From Vitrella brassicaformis (lineage: Eukaryota > Sar > Vitrellaceae): a stretch of 64,000 nucleotides of DNA. The notes under the pieces are model-generated. The model did not search any database and was not told where the DNA came from. It saw only the letters and a program-made list of their open reading frames with translations. Positions within the stretch are counted from its first letter, which is position 1, and every line of letters begins with the position of its first letter. Positions 1-11,147 of the stretch are shown here, piece by piece. A program made the position numbers and the translations under genes. The stretch spans positions 270,144 through 334,143 of the forward strand of contig CDMY01000305.1 in the NCBI GenBank assembly GCA_001179505.1, given 5' to 3'.

Positions 1-516
1 TGTGATCTACGCGTCAGCCACGGCGGCGAGCGAGCTGATGAACCTCGGCTACATGCTCAGACTCGGACTCTGGGGTGGGTGGGCGAGAGAGATGGAGAGA
101 GATGGAGAGAAAGAATTCGCGGCACCCTGCCTGCCTGCATGGGTGTGGGTGCGAGCCATTTAGGTCCTGGCACACCGTACGAGAGCCTAGCGATGCTGCA
201 CAAGAGCATCAGCCACAATGCTGTCTCAGGCATGGTGCGTGGGGTGGGTGGGTGGCACCGGCAACCACACACACGCACACACGCCAATCGCAATCCCACC
301 ATGGCCTTCCGATGGTGTTAGTTGTGCGTGTGGTTCTGTGTGTGCAGGAGTGTCTGACGATCAACATGAAGTGTCAGGGTATGCTGTCGTCACGCACAAT
401 CTCCTACAAAGGATGCTCCTTCGATGTGCTCAAGGTCAGCCAAACACACAAAGACACAGACACACACACACACACACACATACACACACACACGAGAGAG
501 AGAGAGAGAGAGAGGG

Positions 517-547
<31 letters not shown>

Positions 548-2733
548 AGTCTAGGTGCCGCACGACGGCGAGTTCACGCGGCTGTACGCCCGCTGCTGCA
601 GCTTCTGGCAGGAGATGTAGTAAGCCGACCCACACCACAAAGTGGTTTCGATTGAGCATGTGCGTACTCGTCTGTCTGTGTGGATGTCAGTTTCCTGATG
701 TGCATGGTGACGGATAGCGACTCGCCTGTCCACTGGCACGATGGCAAGGACAGGGACAGACGGTAACCCCCCCCNNNNNNNNNNNNNNNNNNNNNNNNNN
801 NNNNNNNNNNNNNNNNNNNNNNNNNNNNNNNNNNNNNNNNNNNNNNNNNNNNNNNNNNNNNNNNNNNNNNNNNNNNNNNNNNNNNNNNNNNNNNNNNNNN
901 NNNNNNNNNNNNNNNNNNNNNNNNNNNNNNNNNNNNNNNNNNNNNNNNNNNNNNNNNNNNNNNNNNNNNNNNNNNNNNNNNNNNNNNNNNNNNNNNNNNN
1001 NNNNNNNNNNNNNNNNNNNNNNNNNNNNNNNNNNNNNNNNNNNNNNNNNNNNNNNNNNNNNNNNNNNNNNNNNNCGGTAACCCCCCCCCCCCCCCCCCCA
1101 CACACACAAATGGTGACTCCCCATCTCTCTTTGTGTCTGTCGGCTGTGTGCGTCTGGTGTGGTGCAGTGAGGAGTGCGCCTCTGGCAAGTACGACAGCCC
1201 AGAGAGCCGGGAGGACTGGTGGGTGCCTACACACAGACACAGACACACAGACGCTCATCCACACCAACCCACTCCACACATGTCTGTGTCTCTCTCTTTC
1301 CTTCTGTGTCTCGCCGATCACTCAGCATTGCCACCAAGGCGTTCTGGTATGCACACACACACACCACACACACATACACACGCGCAGACACACACGCACA
1401 TCTCTCTCCCTGTGTGTGTGTGTTTGTGTGTGTGGTGTGCACAGGGCGGCCGTCCAGCGGTTCTTCAAGGTGCTGCAGGTGACGGCCAAGGTGTCGACTG
1501 TGGTGCGGCGTGCGAAGCGCGACGTGGCTGAGGGCAAGAGTGTGGTGATATCGATGTGGTCCACGGGCGAGAGCAGACAGACCGAAGTCGCGGTCAAGGC
1601 CATCAAGGATGCCATGTAATGAAACCATACACACACACACGCACACATAGAGACAGAGGCATAGACACATGTGTCTGTCTGTTTCGGCAGGAAGGAGGAT
1701 GTCGTTGAGTGTTTGGACGACGTGGAGATGTCTGACGGGAGGCTGTTGAGTGGATTGGCGCTTCTTCCCATACACACACTGGACAAGGTAGGCAGGCTCC
1801 TACAGAGCGGCATCTCTCTCTCTCTCTCTGTATCCATGTGTGTGCACTGCAGTGGGTGAAGACCCAGAGGCTGGACCATGACGGCAACCTCGTCGAAATC
1901 GACGAGTTCAAAAACCGCAAAGAATACATCAGTAAGCGAAGCGAAGCCAAGCGGAGAGAAGCGGCGATCCACACACACAGACACAGACAGACAGGCACCA
2001 CCCACCACGGAACGACCTGTCCCCTCCCTGTGTGTCCCATCTATCAGAAAAGCTGATCCTCGAGGCACAGCTCCCCTCCAATCCTCTAGACCAAGTCATC
2101 GAAGAGTCAGTGCCCCCTCTCCCCCATCGCACACCATGTCCATCTGACGCCTCTATGTTTCTGCATCATCAGGTTCGGTGGCCCCGAGCACGTGGCCGAG
2201 CTCACCGGCCGCCGCAAGAGGTGGGAGAAGCACCCCGTCAGCGGGGGACACAAGAAGCGCTACGTCGACCGAGGGACATATCGGCTGCTCTCGGACGAGG
2301 CCAAAGCCAGGGCCAGCGCCAGGACCAGTAGACGAGAACCAGACGGGGAGAGGGATGGCAGCAGCAGCACGGCCAGTGTGGCCATGTCGATGAACAACAA
2401 GGAGAGGCGCCATTTCCAGGAGGGCGACAAACACGTCGCCGTCATCACCGAGGCAGCCAGCGCAGGTGCGTCTCTGTGGGAGGGGAGGGTGGGGTGGCGG
2501 GCAGATGTCTGTGGTATGTGTTGTCGTGTCCCTTTCTCCGCCTCTCACGTCTGTATGCGTCAAGGAATATCGCTGCACTGTGACAAGTCTCTCGCGCGCC
2601 TCAACTCTCGTCCCAGGGTCATGTACACTCTTGAGCTGCCGTGGTCCGCCGACAAGGTAGGTAGGTATCTAACCACACCACACCACACGACACCACACAG
2701 GGCGGGGAAAGGGAAGGAGAGAGGCCATTACAC

Positions 2734-2765
<32 letters not shown>

Positions 2766-5700
2766 TATATGCTATGCAGGCTGTTCAGCAGTTCGGGCGC
2801 ATTCACCGCTCGAACCAGCTGCACTGCCCCCGGTTCAACCTCGTCGTGACGGACATGGGCAGCGAGCTGCGCTTCACCTCCACAGTCGCGCGGCGCATGA
2901 AGATGCTCGGTCAACCAGCGAAGGAGGAGAACGAACACCGAACCACTGCACCCATGGCACACTGCGCGTGTGTGTCATCTGACTGTCTGTCTGCAACCAG
3001 GTGCGCTGACCCATGGAGATCGGCGTGCGACTATGGGGGAGGCCGAGATGGCCACTCTGCAGGACTGCGACGCACAGGTGCGTCGCAGTGGGGGAGGGAT
3101 CTCTCTCTGCTCGCGGCTATGTGTGTGTGTGTGTGTGTGTGTAGCGCAAGGAGGGCAAGGAAGCGCTGGCGCAGCTGTACAATCTCATCACACGGGCCAA
3201 AGATGAGGTCAGTGAGTGTGAGTGGCTGCGGGTGGGGGGATGTTCCTCGCACACACGCCCACCGACTTGCATCATCCTGCGGTTCGGTTCTCTTTGTGTT
3301 GTGTCTATGTGTGTGTGTGTGTGGCAGAGTGAGTCGTTTGCCGAGCAGATGGACCTATCATTCGTAATTAGGCCACCGACCGACCGACCCACTCACTACT
3401 CACCCACCCAACAGCCATGAAACACACGCCCACCCATTCACTCATTCATCAGGTGCGTGAGGGACAGCGTGATGATATCGATGACAATGCATCCGACTCC
3501 GGACAGTCCGACAAAGGACAGCACCAGCAGCACCAGCAGCACCAGCAGCGGCAGCAGGGGGGTGGGGGTGAGGGTGAAGGTGCAGAGGGCGACATGATGG
3601 AGAACGACCAGGCAGACGACGACGACCACACCACACCCACCTACCTCAAGTCACCCCCCCACACACCCCCACCCCACACACACACGCAGATGGATGGATG
3701 GATGTGTGTATGTGTGTGTGCAGGCATTTCGATTCGTTCAAGGAGTTCGCGACCGAGTCGCACAAGGAGATGACCCTCCTCGGCATCAAAATGTGCACGG
3801 AGGTACCACACACACACACACACAGACGCCTCTGCAGTGGTGGCTGCTGTGTGTGGATGTCACGGCAGAGAGACGAGCATGGCAACAGGCTCAAGTCGAC
3901 GGACATCAGGACGTAGGCAACACGGACACACACAAGTACACGACATGTAGATGTGCACGGCAGCGATGGATGCACTTGTGTGTCTGTCTGTATGTGTCTG
4001 TCTTTCAGGTTCCTGAATCGTCTGCTGATGATGCAGCCACACATCCAGAACAGCCTCCACGAGTGGCTCATGTGTAGGCGCCACCCAACAGACTCATCCG
4101 TGTGTGAGTGCTGTGAATCAATCGTCAGTTCTGATCGCCGAGCAGGAGAGCATCGGCAAGAGCAGCGACAAGGACGCCATCACCGACCTCAACCGCACTT
4201 TCAGGGGCGCCGCACACGGCAGCCAAACCGTCACCTTCACGCGCCACGAAGTCATCGCCACGGACCCACACACAAATGCACAGACGGTAGGCACACACAA
4301 GCCAGCCACACACACGGGGAGAGAGAGATACCGCGGACGACGGCACTCACAAATGTCTTTGTGTGTGTGTGCGTGTGTGTGTGTGTGTGTGTGAGCAGCT
4401 GTATACCAAGGTGGTGGTTGACAGGGGGCTGCCGTGGGCGTCTGCCAGGGATCTCTATGCGGGCACACGCAAGAGCAAAGATCGGTTTGGCAGGAGGAGG
4501 GACCCACACAAGAAAGACAGACCAGAGGTACATTGAACAGCCAGCCTCTCACCCCTGTCAACTCCCGACACACACACATGTGTCTGTTGTCTGTTGCTTA
4601 CGGTCCAGGGCTTCTACTGGTGGTCACCACAAGGGTCCAATCGCGCGCTGCCCATCCTGGTCATTCAGAAGCGCGAGACCATCGCAGCGGTATGCATGTT
4701 TGTTTACACCACTCCCTCACACACACAAACACGTAGGAAGGCACCACGTGGTGTGCTGTGCTGTGTGTGGTTTTGGGTGCAGGAGAGGCGCTTTGTGGTG
4801 TACCGGCCGAGTGTGGGTGCGAGTGCGGAGCTGGGCAAACACAAGCTCGTGACGCTCAAGGCGCTGCAGGAGCTCACTGACGCCAATACGCTACAGGTAC
4901 CCACACAAACACAGACACAGAGCACACAGCTCGCACAGAGGCATACGCATGTTGTCGTGTGTGTGTGTGTGTGCCAGAAAGTAGCTGTGACCAAGGTTGG
5001 TGGTGTCGATGACCTCAGCCGCATTGAACAACCGTATGCAGGCAGTGCACATCATTCCAGCCAGCACAACAAGGAAGCGACGTGTGTGTGTGTGTGTGTG
5101 TCTGTCCTCCCTCGGTGATGCATCAACCAGGTGGACTGAGTGGTATGACCGGACCAAGCACTTCTGCCACCACATGTGAGTGTGAGCCTGAGTGACCAAG
5201 CTGATCCATCCATCCATATCCATCACCGCGGACGACGTGTGTGTACCATGATACATCCTCTGTGTGTGGCATGTTTTGATGGATATGGATGCAGCCAGTA
5301 CAGCAGCACCGTCCCCCAAGACAAGCTCAACGCCAAGGGACAGCACGTCCTGGGGTCAGCCAACCAAACAACCACACACACACCCTTAACCCACCCCACT
5401 GATCCATCCACCTCTGCGTGTCAGTGACGGCAGTGTGTGTCGGTCCGGCATGCGCAAGATGGAGGCCCACATCATCAGCGGCAATGTCCTCCACTCGTTC
5501 GGGTTCCTCGACAGACACTTCAAGGCCGACAAGAAACAAACCAACGACACCAAGGTTGGTACCCCACACACACCATCCACCACCAAGCCACTGCACACTG
5601 TCGTCCTTCCCTGGTTGTCTTGTCGTCAGGGTGGTCGCAATGCGGCAGTGGATGACGAGCAGCAAGAGGAGGGCGATGGCGGCGAGGTGACGTTCTTCAA

Positions 5701-7119
5701 GACCAAGGGCAGCAGCAGCAGCAAGGCCAATAGCGACGGTCGGTGAGGAGAGGAGGCGCTTTGCTCCCCCATCCCTCATGTCTGTATGTCTGTTGGGTGT
5801 TGCTGTCTGCGTGCAGGTCAGCTGCAGATCTCACGAGCCACCGCAAGTGCCGGGAGACATGCAGGTGAGCCCTGACGGACACACAATGGCAGAAATCTGT
5901 CTGTGTGTCTATGTGTGTGTTAAGGCAAGTCGATAGTGGGCGTGGAGGTGGAGCCATGCCAGGTGGACGATGTCGTCACGATGGTCGGCATCATCGAGAA
6001 CCACGGGATATTCACAGCACACGACCCAGCCACCACAAAGGATGATGATGCAGATGGTACACACACACACACACACACCTCTTCTCTCGTGCCCATGTCT
6101 GTCTGTCTGTCTGTGTGTGTAGATGTGGAGAAGATGGCCGAGTACGCCGAGAGAATGTTGGCTGTGCTTGCGAGCGCCAAGGACCATCCCCGTCGCCAGC
6201 TCACATCCATCGTCAAGGCAAGCCGCCAACCACACCACACCACCATTGATACGTGTCTGTGCATGTGTGTGTGTGTGTGTGTGTATGCAAGTCATCAGCT
6301 ACTCCATCGACATCGGCCTCCTCCTCCCTCCCACAGCCACCTCTCTCCTCCGCGCACACAAGGCCCTCCGCGCCCTCCTCGCCCACCAGATCATCGCCAT
6401 CGATGAGACCAGCGGCACCACCGTCCACAAACCTTCTGCAGACGTGCGCCGCCTCTTCCAGACGGGCAATAGTGATGGGGCTGACGGCGGTGGTGGCGGG
6501 GTGAGGATGCCCCCCAAAGACCTCAGGGCCACTGGTAGGTAAGGAGGGGTGGGATCCGGCGGGCTGAGGGGGGCAGAGTAAACACATGCTGTGGGTGCAC
6601 TGGTTGGCGGTGTGTCAGTGCTGTTTGCTGACATGCAGTTGTGAGACTGGCCCGAGCGCTTGTCCAGCACCTGAAGGCGCCCGCGTGTCGGGGGAAGATC
6701 GACAACCACAATGTGTGCATGTACCGGAATATGACCAGCAACGAGGAGGTGATGCACACACACACACACCGGGGGGACCCACCTGTCTGTCTGTCGTCGT
6801 GTGTGGGTTTGCTGAATGAATGAACTAACGCAGATTTGTCACCTCCTGCACGGTGAGAGCTTCGTCCCCCCGCTGCATGGGTGCCTCGCCACCATCCAAT
6901 ACGTCGTGGAGGGTATCGTACGCACCGCATCATGCCCACAGAACCACGTCAAATGCACGGATGTCTTTATCTATGTCTCCTCCATCTCTGTGGCGTGTAG
7001 GTCTGGAGTTTCACGACATCATCCTTGCCCCAGACGAGACGGAGGGCACTATCCTGCTGAAGCCCCATGTCAATGTGATGCCGCCATTCGGCAGAATATG
7101 GGGGGAGCCGAACGTGTAG
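1..7119 (+). CDS. Strawberry-notch (SBNO) family helicase-like protein, 5' partial
   Basis: SBNO proteins are nuclear superfamily-2 helicase-like regulators of chromatin and transcription. The window opens inside the helicase core: bases 2-74 read VIYASATAASELMNLGYM then LGLWG, the family's SAT-type motif region. Later exons give AFWAAVQRFFK (split over a 21-base exon at 1326-1346), VISMWSTGESRQTE, VAELTGR, HVAVITEAASAG, TLELPWSADK, AVQQFGRIHRSNQ and GALTHGDRRAT, all signatures of the SBNO C-terminal helicase lobe. Downstream exons carry HFDSFKEF, FLNRLLMMQPHIQNSLHEW and GFYWWSPQGSNRALP, matching the family's conserved C-terminal region. A Gln/His-rich acidic insert lies at about 3453-3650. 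About 30 short exons are separated by CA/TG-rich introns. Example exons are 164-234, 348-434 and 4399-4527. The last exon ends in WGEPNV and TAG at 7117-7119. The N-terminal helicase lobe lies upstream of the window. Family assignment is firm; some small exons between 3300 and 7000 are uncertain. Confidence 0.9.
435..554 (+). repeat. Intron with CA-GA / TG mirrored arms (SBNO gene)
   Basis: This 120-base intron starts with gtcagc and ends in ctag. From donor to acceptor it holds a (CA)n tract (about 442-493), a (GA)n tract (about 494-513) and a (TG)n tract (521-547). The CA and TG tracts are complementary, so the intron could fold into a hairpin with the GA tract in the loop. It is a clear example of the pattern described in the findings. 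Confidence 0.85.
775..1074. other. Assembly gap of 300 N inside an SBNO intron
   Basis: Exactly 300 N separate an exon ending near 761 from one starting near 1168. The left flank ends in cggtaacccccccc and the right flank begins with cggtaaccccc, so both sides carry the same donor-plus-poly-C sequence. The contigs probably overlap there and the true gap may be zero. The SBNO reading continues plausibly across it. Confidence 0.9.
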
Positions 7120-7747
7120 ATTGCTCACTGGATGCAGAGAGGGGCCTAAGGCGTCATGCTCCCGTTTTTGACCTTTATGGGTATGTGGGCGTCCATGCGT
7201 GTGTGTTTATATATGGGATCGTGTGTGCGCGCACTTTTGTTCTTCTGTCTGCCTGTCTGTCTGTCTGTCTGTCTGTCTGTGTGGCCTATATGTCGATCTA
7301 CACTCACTGCAGGTGTCTGTCATCTCGAAAGAGCCGAGTGTGTGTGACAGTGTGTCTGTGTGTGTGTGCATCAGCCAGCCGGCATGTATGTGTGTATCCC
7401 TCCGTGTGCATATATAGATAGCTCCTGACGCATGGCATGGGTGGACGATCGATTCATGTGGGTCAGTCAGTCAGTCAGTGAGTGCTCGACTTGGCTGACA
7501 TGTGATTCACACGCAGCGCTGTGTCGATCAACAATCAATCCTACGTCGTATGTATGTAATATATGTGTATATAGAAGGTCGACGTCGATCACAGACACAC
7601 ACATAGGTACACGCACACTACCCATGTACCAAGAAGGACAAACAGCTGCAGCAACCCTTACACACAAAGGCGTATGTCGCATTCTTTGCCAGAGACCCCT
7701 GTTCGGTACTCTTTGAGTATATTCTGATGGACTCGCCTTGGTGTGCT
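7120..7747. other. Convergent intergenic region
   Basis: This lies between the SBNO stop and the stop of the stanniocalcin-like gene. It holds (GTCT)n runs at about 7252-7280, TG-rich stretches and a short tandem of tcag at about 7465-7482. I see no coding exon or RNA gene. It probably contains both 3' UTRs. Confidence 0.5.
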
Positions 7748-8296
7748 CTATGGCTGATTCATCATTTCAAGGGTCGCCGCGTATGCTTGAAGACGTCCAA
7801 TGTCTTTGAGCCTGCCAGCACACTTCTCGAGCACAGATACGATCTGCTCGTATGTCTCTCGGGCCAGCAAGGTCCTCTTCTCCAAGACGATGCGGGTGAC
7901 GCTCAGCAAGTCGTGTAAGCCCAGACTGCAGATACTGGAGCTCATCGAAGGGCTGTAGTAGCACTGCGCGTGGCTCCCGAACGCGGTGTCTCTGATGGCT
8001 GCGCACGAGAGCGTGCTGACGTCGGCCGAGACGAGCGCAGACTGCAGGCAGCTCATTGTGTCGAAGAACCACGTCTGTCCCTTTGGTGTGAACGCGTCTG
8101 CCTGCGTTCGGAACTTTTCGCAGAAGTAGTTGCCGTATCCGAGCGCATATCCGTCTTGTCCGCACGGCACCGTCTGCTCGACGCACTCGGTGTAATACGC
8201 GCACGAGCCACGCTCTGGCGCGCTGCAGTTGCCCGCAGTCGTCACGCTTATCCACGACGCAAGCAGTAGTACGTGACTGAAGACGTGCTTTGACAT
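7748..8296 (-). CDS. Secreted cysteine-rich protein, stanniocalcin-like
   Basis: This is a single-exon protein of 182 residues. Residues 1-21 form a signal peptide (MSKHVFSHVLLLASWISVTTA), so the protein should enter the secretory pathway. The mature part has a cysteine pattern that resembles stanniocalcins: CAYYTEC, then YFCEKF, then ADAFTPKGQTWFFDTMSCL, then SCAAI, HAQCYY and SSICSLGLHD. The segment from EKF through GQ, aromatic, then CL matches the stanniocalcin core in order and spacing. Stanniocalcins are secreted glycoproteins tied to calcium and phosphate balance in animals, with distant homologues reported in protists; a similar role here is inference. The gene is divergent from the amine-oxidase-like gene with 81 bases between start codons. 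It lacks introns and simple repeats, unlike most of the window. It could instead be an unrelated disulfide-rich protein. Confidence 0.6.
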   Translation of the reverse strand: MSKHVFSHVLLLASWISVTTAGNCSAPERGSCAYYTECVEQTVPCGQDGYALGYGNYFCEKFRTQADAFTPKGQTWFFDTMSCLQSALVSADVSTLSCAAIRDTAFGSHAQCYYSPSMSSSICSLGLHDLLSVTRIVLEKRTLLARETYEQIVSVLEKCAGRLKDIGRLQAYAATLEMMNQP

Positions 8297-8377
8297 CTTC
8301 TTTGACCGTGGCCGTTAACGTTTACTAGGCTGTACAGCGTGGCTGCCACAAGTAAATTGGTGTGATAATTGACCGAT
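8297..8377. promoter_or_regulatory. Putative bidirectional promoter, 81 bases
   Basis: This is the entire space between the start codons of the divergent stanniocalcin-like and amine-oxidase-like genes. Both 5' UTRs and core promoters must fit here or overlap the coding ends. No TATA box was seen. Confidence 0.4.
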
Positions 8378-10087
8378 ATGATGCGTCGGTTGTGGGTGGC
8401 CCTTTTCCTCCTTGCACCCGCTGCCTTCGGAGCAATCGAATTCCTTCTCACTGACAAACAGAACCTTGAACAGAACGAGAGCGGTAAGCCACTCAGTGCT
8501 CTCTGTTGACAACGCCCTTCTTGAGCCTTGTCCTTCCCAGCTGACCATGAGGTCTGTATCATCGGCGCGGGACCCAGCGGCGTTGGTGCGGCTCACCACC
8601 TTGTGCAGAAAGGCTACTCCAACATCCTACTGCTGGAAAAACTGGACAGAATCGGCGGCAAGTGCAGGGATATCGAGCGAGCGGACAATGCCAACGGCGA
8701 ATTCGTCAACCGCACCTACAACCTCGGTGCCATCCTCATGCTTCGGGACTACAAAGAGGTCCCTGAGCTCGCCGACATCTACGGTCGCACCTTCGAACTG
8801 TTCGCTCTCGGGGTGCCGCAATCTTTCTTCACCGACTTCAACGCCAAGAAGCTGTTCACCCCTTCTCTTCCGCTCACCAACATCGGCAGCCTCCTCGAGC
8901 TCAACAGCATCGAGGACCTGCAGGAGATCATTGTGGGCGTCACCAGCATATTGGCGTATGTGGACATCTGGAAAGGTTACGTCGCCATTGATGAGGAGAC
9001 CGGCGAGCCGGATCCAAAGCGACCTCTCGCCTACGAGCCCACTCTTACATCCATCGACTTCGACCGCTACCCAGAGCTTGCGGATCCGGCCAACAAGTTC
9101 ATCGCAGACCGCTTCACGGAGCGCGGCCTCGGTCCGGAGCACATCGAGTTCTTCCGGAATGCCCTCTTCGTGGTGGAGGACACCGGCTATCTTTCTGCCG
9201 ATTTCACTCCGATGGCGTACTGGTTGAGGGGTCTGACGCCGACTTTCATATTTGAGGGTTTGACCGGCACTTTTCAAAGACTAGTGGGAGGCTGTACATC
9301 GCTGCTGAAGGCCATAGTGGACACGCTGTCTGCCAAGGGAAAGCTAGAGGTCATGCTCAGTGCGGAAATTGTGAACACTGTGCGGGAGTCCGATCAGCCG
9401 TCGCTAATCCAGCTGTCCGACGGCACTGAAAGGACGTGCGACCGGATTATCGTGGCATTTCCTCAGATCACGGCTGACATGAAATTCCTCAGCCTGGACG
9501 AGGAGGAGAACGATGTCTTCGGGAAGGTGTACCACGCCCCGTATGTCTCCACACTTGTGGACTTATCATACGAGCACATGCCCAATCCGAAGACCTCCAG
9601 GCTATTGGGCAATCTCGATACGTCTGTCCAGCCTCCCGCTCTTCGATCAGTTGTCGGTGCAGGCCACCCAGCGTTGATCGTCGCGATTTACGGTGCAGAC
9701 CCAGGAGCCGGCCTCATTGTCTACCAGAGTTACGATCGGCAGCAGCACCCCTTCAACGACACGCTGAAGCAGGACAGCGCGCAGATCATGACGGAGATCT
9801 TCTTCAACGGGGATTCGAAAGAGTACGAGGCCAACCTGACCGAAGTCAACTTCTGGACCTATGTGAGTTGTCAAGGGAGAGCGACCGCATCACTTGTCCA
9901 TACTTTGTGTGCTTCCTGCGTGCAGTTTCCCCACGTGAGTGGCGAAGAGCTCCGGGCGGGCTTTTACCAGCGGCTGGAGGCGCTGCAGGGGAACAAGAAG
10001 ACCTACTGGACAGGCGGGCTGCTCAAGTTCGACATCGTCGATGCTGCCATGGTCTACAGCCGATATCTGGTTGAGACCTACTTCTGA
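8378..10087 (+). CDS. Secreted FAD-dependent amine-oxidase-like oxidoreductase
   Basis: There are three exons: 8378-8483, 8541-9862 and 9926-10087. Exon 1 encodes a signal peptide (MMRRLWVALFLLAPAAFGA), which decides the upstream start over the internal ATG at 8528, which lies in the first intron. Exon 2 opens with the dinucleotide-binding Rossmann motif VCIIGAGPSGVGAAHHL followed by LLEKLDRIGGKC, the classic FAD-binding start of the flavin amine oxidase / protoporphyrinogen oxidase superfamily. VGGCTSLLKAIVD and DRIIVAFP are consistent with the rest of that fold. The substrate cannot be read from sequence; relatives oxidise amines or isomerise polyenoic fatty acids. The protein probably acts in the secretory pathway or outside the cell. 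Its introns are short (57 and 63 bases) and lack CA/TG repeats, unlike neighbouring genes. Confidence 0.8.
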
Positions 10088-10685
10088 CTTTGCAGAACAC
10101 CGCTCGCCGCTCGCCCGCAGCCAAGGGATGTCAAGCAGCAGCTACCGGTCACTGGCCGTCTCTGTGGCGGGGACACAGTATAGGAGATGAATGAATGGGG
10201 ACGGGGACGGGGCTGCTGATGGTCTGCGGCTGGTCGGTTGGTTCAGGTTCATGTGGCTGGCTGCTGAGAGAGGGCCCGTTGTCTGCCTGCGTGTGTGCAT
10301 GTGTGTCTGGATGTATGGCCCCGCTGACTTGCACAGTGACTGATAGCTGGGTGGGTGAGGTCAGGCGGGGCATGCGGCGGTGCGGGCAGTACTATGACGT
10401 GGAGCTGCCCATCCCTGATGACGACGATGAGGCACGCCCGGATGGGGGCAGGGGAGTCAGACAGAGTAATTGACTAGCCAGTGAATGACCCGAAAGAGAT
10501 GGCTGTAGGTGTGTGTGTACATGTGAATGTATTACAATCGCACCTATACATATTTCGAGCTACAGATCGCCGCCTTACCACAATCACAATCAACAGTCCT
10601 CGTCTCTCTGTCTCTCTGTCTCTCTGTCTCATCTAGAGAGACGAGATCAATCCATTGGCCAGCCATCGCCAGCGACGTGATCAAG
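10088..10685. other. Intergenic region with an uncertain small ORF
   Basis: An open frame at 10195-10473 ends in an acidic stretch (VELPIPDDDDEARPDGG). Its 5' part is compositionally like an intron and has low-complexity Gly/Ser/Cys, so I do not call it a gene. It may be a 3' exon of an unannotated transcript or a UTR of the upstream gene. The stretch 10600-10630 is (TCTG)n-rich. Confidence 0.3.
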
Positions 10686-11147
10686 ATGCGTTGTGAGACT
10701 GCCTCGGGTGTGGCTTTGCTGCTGCTGTTTGTGTGCGGCGGTCTGCTGGCCGGAGAAGGAGAGGCACTCACACCGACCACACACAAAGGCAACAGTCACA
10801 ATAACCCTCGACAAAATCCACGTCAGCTCATGCGTGTGGATCACCAGCAGACAGACACTCAGAGACGCTGACTCTCTGCTTGTGTGTGTCTCTCTGTGTG
10901 TGGCATACAGGCCTTTGTCTTTGTAGGCCGATGAGTTGCGCGAGGCGCTGCGCGACGACCGAGAGGAAGAGGCCCGCACTCGACAGACAATCGTATGAAA
11001 GACACACACACAGACACACGCAGACCATCCATCGGTGTCTGTCTGTGATTGTGTGTGTGTTTGTGTAGAGTGGCGTGGCCCGACGCAGAGGAGACCGAAC
11101 TCACGCACATTTAGTGCCTAGCCAGCCAGCACCGCCCTGCCCTGCAT
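10686..11147 (+). CDS. Possible small secreted protein, unrecognised
   Basis: The ATG at 10686 begins a plausible signal peptide, MRCETASGVALLLLFVCG then GLLAGEGEA. A second likely exon at about 10927-10999 encodes a charged helix (ADELREALRDDREEEARTRQ). A third, after an intron ending in tttgtgtag, encodes SGVARRRGDRTHAH and ends near 11147. Introns between these exons are TG/CA-rich like others in the window. The donor of exon 1 is not clear: no strong GT keeps the frame. The product would be under 100 residues. I do not recognise it, and it may be non-coding. Confidence 0.3.

Noticed and set aside
551-1619. Long open frames crossing the N gap in both directions
   Set aside because: They run through undetermined bases and translated CA/TG repeats and contain no plausible protein.
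7245-7281. Regular (GTCT)n repeats here and at 13755, 27795 and 53810 that might suggest a CRISPR array
   Set aside because: They are simple microsatellites without spacers, and the genome is eukaryotic.
8627-9277. 216-residue minus-strand open frame opposite the amine-oxidase-like gene
   Set aside because: It is an antisense shadow of a well-supported coding exon in GC-rich sequence and has no family motifs.
10195-10473. 92-residue open frame as a gene
   Set aside because: Most of it resembles intron or UTR sequence; only the acidic end looks coding, and no partner exon was found.
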